Of a stretch of DNA of 64,000 bases, positions 49,015 to 58,607 are shown one piece after another. Source of the DNA: Marinobacter zhejiangensis (GTDB lineage: Bacteria > Pseudomonadota > Gammaproteobacteria > Pseudomonadales > Oleiphilaceae). Each line of letters opens with the position of its first letter. The stretch's first letter is position 1. Location: assembly GCF_900114775.1 (NCBI RefSeq), contig NZ_FOUE01000001.1, forward strand, positions 682,001 to 746,000, in the 5' to 3' direction. A model generated the notes under the pieces. It searched no databases and was not told where the DNA came from. It saw only the letters and a list, made by a program, of their open reading frames with translations. The translations under genes and the position numbers were made by a program.

Positions 49015-49032
49015 TGTCCGGTGAGCCAGACA
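49015..49032. promoter_or_regulatory. activator site D2, TGTCCG-N6-CAGACA
   Basis: One mismatch, spacer GTGAGC. Centre 75 bp upstream of the -24 GG, matching site B's 72 bp at the hydrolase promoter. Confidence 0.7.
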
Positions 49033-49096
49033 AGCGGTTACTGAATAAGATTTCAATATTTATATAACGCATTGTTTTTGTTTGTTTTTCGTTGAA

Positions 49097-49112
49097 TGGC
49101 ACAGCCCCTGCA
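49097..49112 (+). promoter_or_regulatory. sigma-54 promoter of the TRAP/bdhA/AACS operon
   Basis: TGGCAC-AGCCC-CTGCA: exact TGGCAC, correct 5-base spacer, and TGC at -12. Predicted start near 49123, leader of about 165 nt before dctP. It is the best sigma-54 promoter in the window. Confidence 0.8.
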
Positions 49113-49288
49113 TTTGTCGGTGTGCAGGACGTCAGTACAACGAAGAAAACAATAAACGGCGCCAAACCCAGGATTATCTCCTTTCCGTCTTTTTTGTTTC
49201 CTCTGTTGGCTGACTACACTCAGTCCAGGCCCGTCGGGATTCTCGAACCGGCTGGCAACATACAAGAACAATGTTAGGAGACTTATCG

Positions 49289-50341
49289 ATGAAACTTGCC
49301 AAGGCCATCACCGGGGTTGCTGTTGCGGTCGCCCTGTCCACTGGTACCGCCTACGCCGATAACCTGCGCTGGAAAATGCCTGTCGCCTTTGCCACCAACC
49401 TGCCCGGTCTGGGGTCGCCCGCAGCCTGGGTTGCCGAGAACCTGACCACGGCCTCCGATGGCAGCATCCAGGTGCGTGTCTACGAGCCCGGCGAGCTGGT
49501 TCCCCCTTTCGATATTCTTCAGTCAGTGTCTGACGGCAAGGTGCCGACTGGCTACACCTGGATTGGTTACGACCAGGGCAAAGTCCCGGCGGTACCCCTG
49601 TTCGCCGCGGTTCCCTTCGGCATGAAGCCGTGGGCCTACATCGGCTGGTACTACTACGGCGGTGGCCACGAAATGCTGCAGGAAGTCTATGCCAACAAGG
49701 ACTTCAATGTGCATGCCCAGCTTTGCGGCATCATCGGGCCTGAAACCGCCGGTTGGTACTCCGACAGGATCGAATCCCTGGACGACTACGAGGGCATGAA
49801 AATCCGCTTTGCCGGTCTTGGCGGCAAGGTACTGGAGCACCTGGGTGCCTCCGTCACCATGATGCCCGGTGGCGAGCTCTACCAGGCCCTGGAGAAGGGC
49901 ACCATTGATGCGACCGAGTTCTCCATGCCGGCCATTGACCAGATCCTGGGCTTCCAGCAGGTGGTCAAGTACAACCTGTTCCCCGGCTGGCACCAGCAGT
50001 TCACCGCCCAGTACCTGCTGATCAATGGCGATGAGTGGGAAAACACCACGGCCGCCCAGAAGGCGTTGGTCGAGGCATCCTGTACTGCAGCCACCACCCG
50101 TGGCCTGGCCGAGGGCGAGTACCTGAACGGCGCGGTTCTGGCCGGCTTCCAGGATGAAGGGGTTCACGCTGACCAGATTCCCCGGGAAGTACTGGAGCAG
50201 CTGAAGGAAGTTACCCAGCAGGTGCTTGAGGAAGAAGCGGAAAGAGATGCTGACTTTGCCCGGGTCTACCAGAGCCAGCAGGAGTTCATGGAAACCTATC
50301 AGGTGTGGGATAGCCGAGCGTATCTGCCGAGCGACCTCTGA
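49289..50341 (+). CDS. TRAP transporter substrate-binding protein (DctP type), probably for 3-hydroxybutyrate
   Basis: Periplasmic solute-binding protein, 350 residues, signal peptide ending TAYA then DNLRWKMPVAFATNLPGLG. The carboxylate-binding Arg is Arg173 in GMKIRFAGLGG, followed by the family block MPGGELYQALEKGTIDATE. Start at 49289 with an AGGAGA ribosome site; six upstream codons are open. First gene of an operon with 3-hydroxybutyrate dehydrogenase and acetoacetyl-CoA synthetase, so 3-hydroxybutyrate (or acetoacetate) is the inferred ligand. Confidence 0.88.
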   Translation: MKLAKAITGVAVAVALSTGTAYADNLRWKMPVAFATNLPGLGSPAAWVAENLTTASDGSIQVRVYEPGELVPPFDILQSVSDGKVPTGYTWIGYDQGKVPAVPLFAAVPFGMKPWAYIGWYYYGGGHEMLQEVYANKDFNVHAQLCGIIGPETAGWYSDRIESLDDYEGMKIRFAGLGGKVLEHLGASVTMMPGGELYQALEKGTIDATEFSMPAIDQILGFQQVVKYNLFPGWHQQFTAQYLLINGDEWENTTAAQKALVEASCTAATTRGLAEGEYLNGAVLAGFQDEGVHADQIPREVLEQLKEVTQQVLEEEAERDADFARVYQSQQEFMETYQVWDSRAYLPSDL

Positions 50342-50361
50342 TCGCGGATATCAACACCGTC

Positions 50362-50420
50362 GCACCGGGTCATTCCGGTGCACCTCACCCCGTGTGGATG
50401 GTGGCTGTCGCCATCCACAC
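50362..50420 (+). other. two hairpins between dctP and dctQ
   Basis: GCACCGG/CCGGTGC (50362-50381, 6-base loop) and GTGTGGATGG/CCATCCACAC (50392-50420, 9-base loop). Such structures after the binding-protein gene can protect its mRNA and keep P in excess over Q and M. Confidence 0.6.
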
Positions 50421-50483
50421 CTTGTCGTAACCGGATAGTAACCGGAACCTGCCGTACCTGGGTTCCGAGAGAGGATTGATTCC

Positions 50484-51100
50484 ATGACCGTGCCCGAGCA
50501 TGCGTCTGTGTCCGACGCCGATGAACTTATCCATCACCACACCGAATTACCCGATACCCGCCTGAGCCGGTGGGTCGACGGCCTGTTGACCGGCATCGGC
50601 AAACTGGCGTCGTGGATGTGGATCGTGGTGACTCTGATCATTATCTATGCGGTGGTTAGCCGCTACGTCTTTGGCCAGGGATCGGTGATGCTGGAAGAAT
50701 TGCAGTGGCACCTGGCTGGCGTAGGCTGGCTGCTGGGCCTGGCCTACACCCTGGTGGTTGATGACCATGTCCGGGTGGACGTGATCCATGAACGGTTGGG
50801 GCTTAAAGCCCAGGGCTGGATTGAGCTGTTTGGCATCCTGCTGTTGCTGCTGCCGTTCCTGGTGATTGCCATCTACGAGATGATCCCCTACGCGGTGAGT
50901 GCCTACAACGTGAGTGAAACCAGCCCGGCACCGGCAGGGTTGTCCCACCGCTGGATTCTTAAGGCCATCCTCGCCATTTCGTTTTCGCTGATCGCCCTGG
51001 CGGCGGTGTCACGCCTGCTCAAGGTCACCGCCCTGCTGTTCGGCTTCCCGCGCCCGATCCGGCGCACCAAGACAGATAATCAGTCCGGGGAGGCTGTCTG

Positions 51101-51101
<1 letters not shown>
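50484..51101 (+). CDS. TRAP transporter small membrane subunit (DctQ type)
   Basis: 205 residues with four hydrophobic helices (about 37-57, 73-92, 113-133, 157-177) and the DctQ pattern YAVVSRYVFGQGSVMLEELQWHL...HVRVDV. Long polar N-terminus rich in Asp and His. Ends overlapping the dctM start by one base. Confidence 0.9.
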
Positions 51102-52465
<1,364 letters not shown>

Positions 52466-52478
52466 GGAGAACAACAAT

Positions 52479-53258
52479 ATGCGTTTGAAGAATCAGTGTG
52501 CCCTGATTACCGGGGGCGCTCGCGGCATTGGCCGCGCCATTGCCGAACATTATGCCCGTGAAGGGGCCTGGGTGGCCGTCGCCGACCTGGATGGCGAGGC
52601 CGCACAGAGCGCCGCCCGTGCTATTGAAGCCGACGGTGGAACCGCCATGGCGCTGGCGATGGACGTTACCAACGAGGAAGCCGTCAATGATGGTGTCGCG
52701 GCGATTGTGCGGGAGTGGGGCAAACTTGATATTGCCCTGGCCAACGCCGGTATCCAACATATCGACCCGGTGGACAAACTGGCCTATGCCGACTGGCAGA
52801 AAGTGATCGATGTGCATCTGGGTGGGGCGTTCCTGGTCACCCGTGCCGCTTTGCAGCAGATGTATGCCAATGGCGGCGGCACCATGTTGTACATGGGGTC
52901 GGTGCATTCCCTGGAGGCTTCGCCGCTGAAAGCTCCCTACGTGTCGGCCAAGCACGGTATGCTGGGCCTTTGCCGCGCGGTGGCCAAAGAAGGCGCGGAA
53001 CACGGAGTGCGCAGTAACATCATCTGCCCGGGCTTTGTCCGTACGCCATTGGTGGACAAGCAGATTCCGGAACAGGCCCGGGAACTGGGTATCTCCGAAG
53101 AGGAGGTGATCAGCCGGGTTATGCTGAAGAATACGGTGAACGGCCAGTTCACCACCGTTGATGACGTGGCCGAACTGGCGGTTCATCTGGCGGCCTTCCC
53201 ATCCGCTGCCCTGACCGGACAGTCGGTGGTGGTCAGTCACGGCTGGCACATGCAGTAG
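52479..53258 (+). CDS. bdhA: 3-hydroxybutyrate dehydrogenase
   Basis: Short-chain dehydrogenase (259 aa) oxidising (R)-3-hydroxybutyrate to acetoacetate with NAD+. Nucleotide motif TGGARGIGR, catalytic Ser141, Tyr154 and Lys158. The substrate residues I recall for the Pseudomonas fragi enzyme are kept with a one-residue shift: Gln93, His143, Lys151, Gln195 and Trp256. One usual Trp is Phe186. Start follows AAGGAGAACAACAAT, 13 bases after dctM. Confidence 0.93.
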   Translation: MRLKNQCALITGGARGIGRAIAEHYAREGAWVAVADLDGEAAQSAARAIEADGGTAMALAMDVTNEEAVNDGVAAIVREWGKLDIALANAGIQHIDPVDKLAYADWQKVIDVHLGGAFLVTRAALQQMYANGGGTMLYMGSVHSLEASPLKAPYVSAKHGMLGLCRAVAKEGAEHGVRSNIICPGFVRTPLVDKQIPEQARELGISEEEVISRVMLKNTVNGQFTTVDDVAELAVHLAAFPSAALTGQSVVVSHGWHMQ

Positions 53259-53311
53259 TCCGGTTACCGAACAAGAGCCTGAGCAGGACAGGCATTACGC
53301 AGGAGAAAGGA

Positions 53312-55303
53312 ATGAGCAATACCGAACAGTCGCCGGTGGTGTGGACACCCTCCAGCGAGGTGCTGGCGAACAGCCAGATGGCCCGATTCAAACATTCACT
53401 GGAAGGCCAGGGGCATGGCCCGTTTGCTGATTACCATGCCTTGCACCAGTGGTCGATCGACAACCTGGAAAGCTTCTGGCAGGCGGTGTGGGACTTCTGT
53501 GGTCTGCGTTGTGATACCCCGGCTGAGCGGGTTCTGGGCAAGCGGGATATGCCGGGGGCGGAATGGTTTCCGGGCATGCGGCTGAACTTTGCGGCCAACC
53601 TGCTGCGATTGGCCGAGGGCGAACACGCGGACAAGGAGGCGGTGGTCGCCTATTGTGAAACCCGGCCGGTACTGCGTCGCAGCTACGCGGACCTGAAACG
53701 GGATTGCGGTGCCCTCGAAGCCTTCCTTCGCGCCCGGGGAATCGGTGCCGGTGACCGGGTAGCCGGTGTGGTGACCAATGGTTATGAGGCGCTGGTGGGA
53801 ATGCTCGCGACAACCAGCCTGGGCGCGGTCTGGAGTTCGGCGTCACCGGATTTTGGTATCGGCGCGATCCAGGACCGTTTTGGCCAGATTGAGCCGTCGG
53901 CACTGATTGTGGTGAACGGTTACGGCTACGGCGGCAAGGTATTTGCCCGCCAGGCCGATTTTGAAGGGCTGGCAGCGAGCCTGCCCAGCCTGAAGGCGGT
54001 GATCAGCGTCCAGCAGCTGCCAGACCAGCATCACCTTCAGGGTGAGAAAGTCACCCCCTGGGAGGAGGCCCTGGCCTTTGGTGAGGGACAGGCGCCTTCG
54101 TTTACTCCAATGCCGCCTGAGCACCCGGTGTACATCCTCTACTCATCTGGCACCACCGGAAAGCCCAAGTGCATCGTCCATGGCAACGCCGGCCTGCTGG
54201 TCAACCATGCCAAGGAATTGATGCTGCACGGTGACGTGGGGCCTGAGGACCGTTTCCTTTACTTCACCACCTGTGGCTGGATGATGTGGAACTGGCAGGC
54301 ATCCGCCCTGTTAACCGGCGCTACCGTGATCACTGTGGATGGCTCGCCCGGTTACCCCAGCCTGGACTTCCTGTGGCAGACCGTGGCTGATGAGAAGGTG
54401 ACGCACTTTGGTACCAGTGCCCGCTTCATTGCCGGTTGTCGCAAAGCCGACCTGGCCCCGGCCCGGGAGTTGGATCAAAGTGCCCTGCGGGTGGTGTTTT
54501 CCACCGGCTCGCCGCTGTTGCCGGAGGACTACGACTGGATCTACAGCGACGGTGCGCCGACCGCCTTGCTGGGATCGATTGCCGGCGGAACCGACATCTG
54601 TGGCTGTTTTGTTGGTGCCACACCGCTGCTGCCGGTACGTCGCGGGGAAATCCAGTGCCGTTTCCTGGGCGTGGATGCGGTGGCGTATGGTGACAACGGT
54701 GAACCGGTGAGTGAGGGCCGGGGCGAGCTGGTATGTCGGCAGCCCCTTCCATCCATGCCGGTGTCGTTCTGGAATGATGCCGATGGCAGCCGCTACCACG
54801 ACGCCTATTTTGACACCTACCCCGGGGTCTGGGCGCACGGCGACTTCATTGAATTCACCGAGCACGGCGGCGCTATTATCTATGGCCGTTCTGACGCCAC
54901 CCTCAATCCAGGCGGTGTACGTATCGGTACGGCAGAAATCTACCGTCAGGTGGAAACCGAACCGGCGATCAAAGACAGCCTCGTTGTTGGCCGCCAGATC
55001 GATGGCGATGTGGAAGTCGTGCTGCTGGTGGTGGCCGCCGATGGCTGCTCCGTTGATGAAGAACTGGTGGCGCGGCTGCGCAAGCGTATCCGGGAAGGCG
55101 CCAGTCCGCGGCATGTGCCCAGGCATATTGTGCCGGTGGCGGATATTCCCTACACCCGCAGCGGTAAAAAGGTGGAACTGGCCGTGGCCCGGCTGATCAA
55201 CGGTGCGGCCCGCAGCGACAACCGAGATGCCCTGGCCAACCCCGACGCTCTGGACCAGATCCGCGAGCAGCTGGCGTTGGCAGAGCTTCTGCCCCGGAGT
55301 TGA
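53312..55303 (+). CDS. acetoacetate-CoA ligase
   Basis: ATP-dependent activation of acetoacetate to acetoacetyl-CoA, ready for thiolysis. 663 residues, the length of the AACS branch of adenylate-forming enzymes: ACS-like N-terminal domain with WSIDNLESFWQAVWDFCG, P-loop YSSGTTGKPKCIVHG near residue 275, WMMWNW, and C-terminal YTRSGKKVE with the catalytic Lys. Follows bdhA by 53 bases with an AGGAGAAAGGA ribosome site. It can take acetoacetate from bdhA and from the HMG-CoA lyase at 61.2 kb. Confidence 0.92.
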   Translation: MSNTEQSPVVWTPSSEVLANSQMARFKHSLEGQGHGPFADYHALHQWSIDNLESFWQAVWDFCGLRCDTPAERVLGKRDMPGAEWFPGMRLNFAANLLRLAEGEHADKEAVVAYCETRPVLRRSYADLKRDCGALEAFLRARGIGAGDRVAGVVTNGYEALVGMLATTSLGAVWSSASPDFGIGAIQDRFGQIEPSALIVVNGYGYGGKVFARQADFEGLAASLPSLKAVISVQQLPDQHHLQGEKVTPWEEALAFGEGQAPSFTPMPPEHPVYILYSSGTTGKPKCIVHGNAGLLVNHAKELMLHGDVGPEDRFLYFTTCGWMMWNWQASALLTGATVITVDGSPGYPSLDFLWQTVADEKVTHFGTSARFIAGCRKADLAPARELDQSALRVVFSTGSPLLPEDYDWIYSDGAPTALLGSIAGGTDICGCFVGATPLLPVRRGEIQCRFLGVDAVAYGDNGEPVSEGRGELVCRQPLPSMPVSFWNDADGSRYHDAYFDTYPGVWAHGDFIEFTEHGGAIIYGRSDATLNPGGVRIGTAEIYRQVETEPAIKDSLVVGRQIDGDVEVVLLVVAADGCSVDEELVARLRKRIREGASPRHVPRHIVPVADIPYTRSGKKVELAVARLINGAARSDNRDALANPDALDQIREQLALAELLPRS

Positions 55304-55309
55304 TGCCTG

Positions 55310-55336
55310 CCGGGCCCCGGAACCTTCGGGGCCCGG
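55310..55336. terminator. bidirectional hairpin between convergent AACS and MocR genes
   Basis: Perfect 10-bp GC stem CCGGGCCCCG/CGGGGCCCGG with a 7-base loop in a 34-base gap between two stop codons. No T tract on either side. Confidence 0.6.
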
Positions 55337-55337
55337 A

Positions 55338-56726
55338 TTAACGGGCCCGTGCCAGAACCCGCTGAAGGAAATTCAGCAGGATGTGGTTGTTGGCGTGGGC
55401 GATGTTGATTCTCAGGGCCGATGGACGTCGGTTTTCGGACAACTCAAACAAGCTGCTCGGCGCCAAAAAGATCCCTTCTCTGGCGGCGGTGTGAGCCAGC
55501 TCGATGCTGTCCACCCCTTGGGGCAACGGGCACCAAAGGTAATACCCCCCGGTTGAGGGTTCGATGTTGTCGAACCCGATCTCTCTGAGCGCGGCCAAGG
55601 CGTCTGTACTGGCATTGGCGACCCGGTCCCTCAGGCGTTTCAGGTGGCGCCGGTAGCGGCCGCGGACGATCATTTCGTGAACCAGGCGCTCAGTGGTTCC
55701 TGAGGTGCTGACGACGGTCAGCATTTTGATGTCGGTCAACGAGGCAATGAGGGCGGCGTTGGCAGCGATGTAGCCGCAACGAAGGCTGGCCGACAGGGTT
55801 TTGGAAAAAGTGCCAATATAGATCACCCGGTTCAGGGCATCCAACGAAGCCAGATGTGGCGTTCCCGTCGGCAGAATATCGGCGAACGGGTCGTCTTCAA
55901 TAATCACCAGGTCGTATTTCTCCGCCAGCGTGAGCAACCGATGCATTTTCTGGAGCGACATCGATGTGCCCGTGGGGTTGTGCGCCATGGGCTGCACGAA
56001 GAACAGTTTCGGGCGATGCTGACGAACCATCATCTCGAGCATATCCAGATCCGGTCCATCGCTGAGTCGGTCAATGCCTACTACCTGTGCTTTCTGGAGC
56101 TTTAGCTTGCCGAACATGGGGTAATAACCAGGGGTTTCCACCAGCACAGTGTCGTTGGGCTGAACGAAATGTCTGACGATCAGGTCCAGGGCGTGGTTGG
56201 CGCCGAAGGTCATCAGGATCTGGTCGGGATTGGCGAGTATGGCGCGGTCGGTCAGCGCCCGGGAGATGTCTTCCCGGAGTACCAGCAGCCCCTGCGGGCG
56301 ACCGTATTCAAAGTCGTCGCTATCATCGCTGCTGCTCGTCGAGTGCTTGAGGTAGCGAGCCATTTCCGAACTTTCCATCCAGGCGGTGGGCAGCCGGCCG
56401 TCCCCGGCCCGGACTTTGTAATGTTGGTTCAGCTGTTCCCGTAGCAGGGACACCAGATCAATCGCTTCCGAGACGTGCCCGGTGAGGGGCAGCGGTTGGC
56501 TCGGGGCGGCGGACTGCACATAGAAGCCGGAACCACGACGGGGGCTGATGTAACCGGTCGCGACGAGCCTGTCATAGGCGTCGGTGGCGGTATTTTTTGA
56601 CACCCCATGGCTTTGTGCGGCGACCCGAATGGATGGCAGGCGGGCGCCGGGGGGTAGCTGTCCGGATTCGATCTGGGCGATCAGTGCGTTTGCAATTTGC
56701 TGCGCTTTGGACGTTTGCCCCGCCAT
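55338..56726 (-). CDS. MocR-type regulator (GntR helix-turn-helix fused to aminotransferase-like domain)
   Basis: 462 residues: N-terminal GntR winged helix (about 1-75; GARLPSIRVAAQSHGVSKNT, YISPRRGSGFYV), then a fold-type I aminotransferase-like domain with PLP Lys309 in FSKTL and MTFGANHALD, HNPTG motifs. Such proteins bind PLP and act as regulators. Divergent from the mevalonate operon, with TGTACCA/TGGTACA repeats between, so it is very likely its regulator; whether repressor or activator cannot be read. Confidence 0.9.
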   Translation of the reverse strand: MAGQTSKAQQIANALIAQIESGQLPPGARLPSIRVAAQSHGVSKNTATDAYDRLVATGYISPRRGSGFYVQSAAPSQPLPLTGHVSEAIDLVSLLREQLNQHYKVRAGDGRLPTAWMESSEMARYLKHSTSSSDDSDDFEYGRPQGLLVLREDISRALTDRAILANPDQILMTFGANHALDLIVRHFVQPNDTVLVETPGYYPMFGKLKLQKAQVVGIDRLSDGPDLDMLEMMVRQHRPKLFFVQPMAHNPTGTSMSLQKMHRLLTLAEKYDLVIIEDDPFADILPTGTPHLASLDALNRVIYIGTFSKTLSASLRCGYIAANAALIASLTDIKMLTVVSTSGTTERLVHEMIVRGRYRRHLKRLRDRVANASTDALAALREIGFDNIEPSTGGYYLWCPLPQGVDSIELAHTAAREGIFLAPSSLFELSENRRPSALRINIAHANNHILLNFLQRVLARAR

Positions 56727-56750
56727 CGTCTTTTCTCCTTTTCTGGGAAG

Positions 56751-56786
56751 TGTACCAGCTTTATGACTGGTACAGTCCGTGGTACA
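56751..56786. promoter_or_regulatory. MocR operator: TGTACCAG-N8-CTGGTACA plus TGGTACA repeat
   Basis: Perfect 8-bp inverted repeat (56751-56758 / 56767-56774) followed by another TGGTACA at 56780-56786, 12 bp from the previous one. It starts 25 bases upstream of the MocR ATG, so it should also affect MocR's own expression. Confidence 0.7.
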
Positions 56787-56844
56787 GATGCCATAAGTGT
56801 CACTTGTTCATTTTATACAACTGTCCTAATTTCACTGTGTGCTT

Positions 56845-56851
56845 TGTACCA
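56845..56851. promoter_or_regulatory. distal MocR half-site TGTACCA
   Basis: A single TGTACCA, about 100 bases before the TRAP binding-protein ATG and about 95 from the main operator. May allow looping or mark the operon promoter (CATAAG nearby could serve as a -10). Confidence 0.45.
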
Positions 56852-56950
56852 TAAGAATTCAATATCTGATGTTCTGTGACTAACAAGAATAAGCCGCTGC
56901 CCGAACCATCATGACGATGCCGGGCGCCAACATGAAGATGGAGAAAAATA

Positions 56951-58006
56951 ATGAAGCTGCCGCTGATTCAGCGCCTGTCGGATTGTGTCCGGCACGTTCC
57001 TGCGCTTGCCCTTGCCGCCACCATGGCCCTGTCCGTTAATGCCCATGCCCAGGAAAACCCTGAGGTCAGCTGGCGCATGCAGGCCCTATGGGATGCGGGA
57101 ACCACACCCTATGAATTCGAACAGAAATTTGTGGCCCGGGTGGCCGAACTGACCGATGGTAAGTTCACCATCCGCCTGTTTGGTGGCGGCCAGTTGGTCC
57201 CTTCCTCCGGTGCCTTTGAGGCGGTGCGAGGTGGCGCCTTTGAATTGATGAAAACCTTCGATGGCTACGAAGCCGGCGCAATTCCCGCCTTTGCATTCAC
57301 CAGCACGGTGCCGTTCGGGTTTCCGGAGTCAGACCAGTACGAAGCCTGGTTTTATGAGCGCGGTGGCCTGGATATGGCTCGGGAAGCCTATGCCCAGGCC
57401 GGGCTGTTCTACATAGCGCCAACGGTTTATGGCCAGGAGCCCATTCATGCCACGTTCCCGATCCATAGTCTGGACGACATCAAGGGTAAGAAAGGTCGGT
57501 TTGTGGGGCTGTCCAGTGCGGTCATGGGCGCGTTTGGTGTTTCCACAACGCCATTGCCAACGGCAGAGGTCTATCAGGCCCTGGAAAAGGGCGTGATTGA
57601 TTTCGCTGACCGGGGAGACCTGACGGCCAACCTGGAAGCCGGACTGGATGAAGTGGCGAACTACGTCATTGTCCCGGGCTTCCATCAGCCAACCACCGCA
57701 ACCAGCTACGTTGCAAACCAGCGTGCGTACGACCGGTTGCCGGATGCTTACAAGGCGGCGCTTGAGACCGCTGCCCGGGAAATCTCGGTGTCGCTCCGGC
57801 AGCACATAGTGGCGCAGGATGCCGTGGCCCTGGAAGCCTTTGAGGAGCGGGGTGTGAACGTCATTCATCTGGAGCCGGAGGTGATTACCGAAGGGCGCCG
57901 CGAGGCGGTCGACGCCTGGAGACAGGCGGCCGGTGACAATGAGCTGGCCAAGCGGGTGTTGCAGAGCCAGGTCGCGTTCATGCAAGAGCTGGGGCTTCTT
58001 GACTGA
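56951..58006 (+). CDS. TRAP transporter substrate-binding protein (DctP type), probably for mevalonate
   Basis: 351-residue periplasmic binding protein: signal peptide ending AHAQ, mature start ENPEVSWRMQALWDAGTTPYE. The ligand-binding Arg is Arg183 in KGRFVGLSS, followed by LPTAEVYQALEKGVIDFAD. It heads an operon with degradative HMG-CoA reductase and HMG-CoA lyase, which points to mevalonate as ligand (inference from context). Confidence 0.88.
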   Translation: MKLPLIQRLSDCVRHVPALALAATMALSVNAHAQENPEVSWRMQALWDAGTTPYEFEQKFVARVAELTDGKFTIRLFGGGQLVPSSGAFEAVRGGAFELMKTFDGYEAGAIPAFAFTSTVPFGFPESDQYEAWFYERGGLDMAREAYAQAGLFYIAPTVYGQEPIHATFPIHSLDDIKGKKGRFVGLSSAVMGAFGVSTTPLPTAEVYQALEKGVIDFADRGDLTANLEAGLDEVANYVIVPGFHQPTTATSYVANQRAYDRLPDAYKAALETAAREISVSLRQHIVAQDAVALEAFEERGVNVIHLEPEVITEGRREAVDAWRQAAGDNELAKRVLQSQVAFMQELGLLD

Positions 58007-58031
58007 CGCCTGACCCGGACGCTCGACTGAT

Positions 58032-58051
58032 GCCCGGCAATCCTGCCGGGC
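58032..58051 (+). other. hairpin between dctP and dctQ of the second TRAP operon
   Basis: Perfect 8-bp stem GCCCGGCA/TGCCGGGC with a 4-base loop, 25 bases past the binding-protein stop. Same placement as in the first TRAP operon. Confidence 0.6.
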
Positions 58052-58076
58052 GACTCATCCCGATTGAGGACTTCCG

Positions 58077-58607
58077 ATGTTTATTCTTCACGGTTACTGC
58101 CGGGCGGTGACCTGCCTGAACCATTGGTTGGCGGTGGCTGCTTCGCTCCTGGTATTTGTCATGGTCGGTGCCATCGCCTATGAAGTGGTGGCCAGGTATT
58201 TCTTTGATGCGCCTACGGTGTGGGCGCTGGAATTGTCGACGCTGTTGCTGGGCCCCTACTTCATGCTGGCGGGCCCCCACCTGCTGCATACGGCTGGCCA
58301 CGTTAACGTTGATATTCTGCACAGCAAGCTCCCTGCCCGGTTGGCGGGCTGGGTGGATGCGGTGATCTATCCGCTAATCGCGGTGATTTGTGTGATTGTC
58401 ATAGATCAGAGCATTCCGGTGGCGATGAATGCCCTGGAGTCCAGGGAAACCTCTTTTTCGGCCTGGAACCCTCCGGTCTGGCCTGTGAAGGTTTTGATCC
58501 CCGTGGCGTTCCTGTTGTTGCTGTTACAAGCGCTGGCGGAAACCTGGGGGGCTATTCAGCGAGGCCTGAAGTCCGGGCCAGACGCCGGCACGGAGGCGCT
58601 GTCATGA
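58077..58607 (+). CDS. TRAP transporter small membrane subunit (DctQ type)
   Basis: 176 residues with four hydrophobic helices and the pattern AYEVVARYFFDAPTVWALELSTL...HVNVDI. Its stop overlaps the next start by 4 bases (ATGA), so Q and M are coupled. GAGGA ribosome site. Confidence 0.9.
   Translation: MFILHGYCRAVTCLNHWLAVAASLLVFVMVGAIAYEVVARYFFDAPTVWALELSTLLLGPYFMLAGPHLLHTAGHVNVDILHSKLPARLAGWVDAVIYPLIAVICVIVIDQSIPVAMNALESRETSFSAWNPPVWPVKVLIPVAFLLLLLQALAETWGAIQRGLKSGPDAGTEALS

Noticed and set aside
53262..53278. Possible extra activator operator before the acetoacetate-CoA ligase gene (AGTCCG-GTTAC-CGAACA)
   Set aside because: Spacer is 5 not 6, two half-site mismatches, no sigma-54 promoter; the ligase gene is inside an operon.
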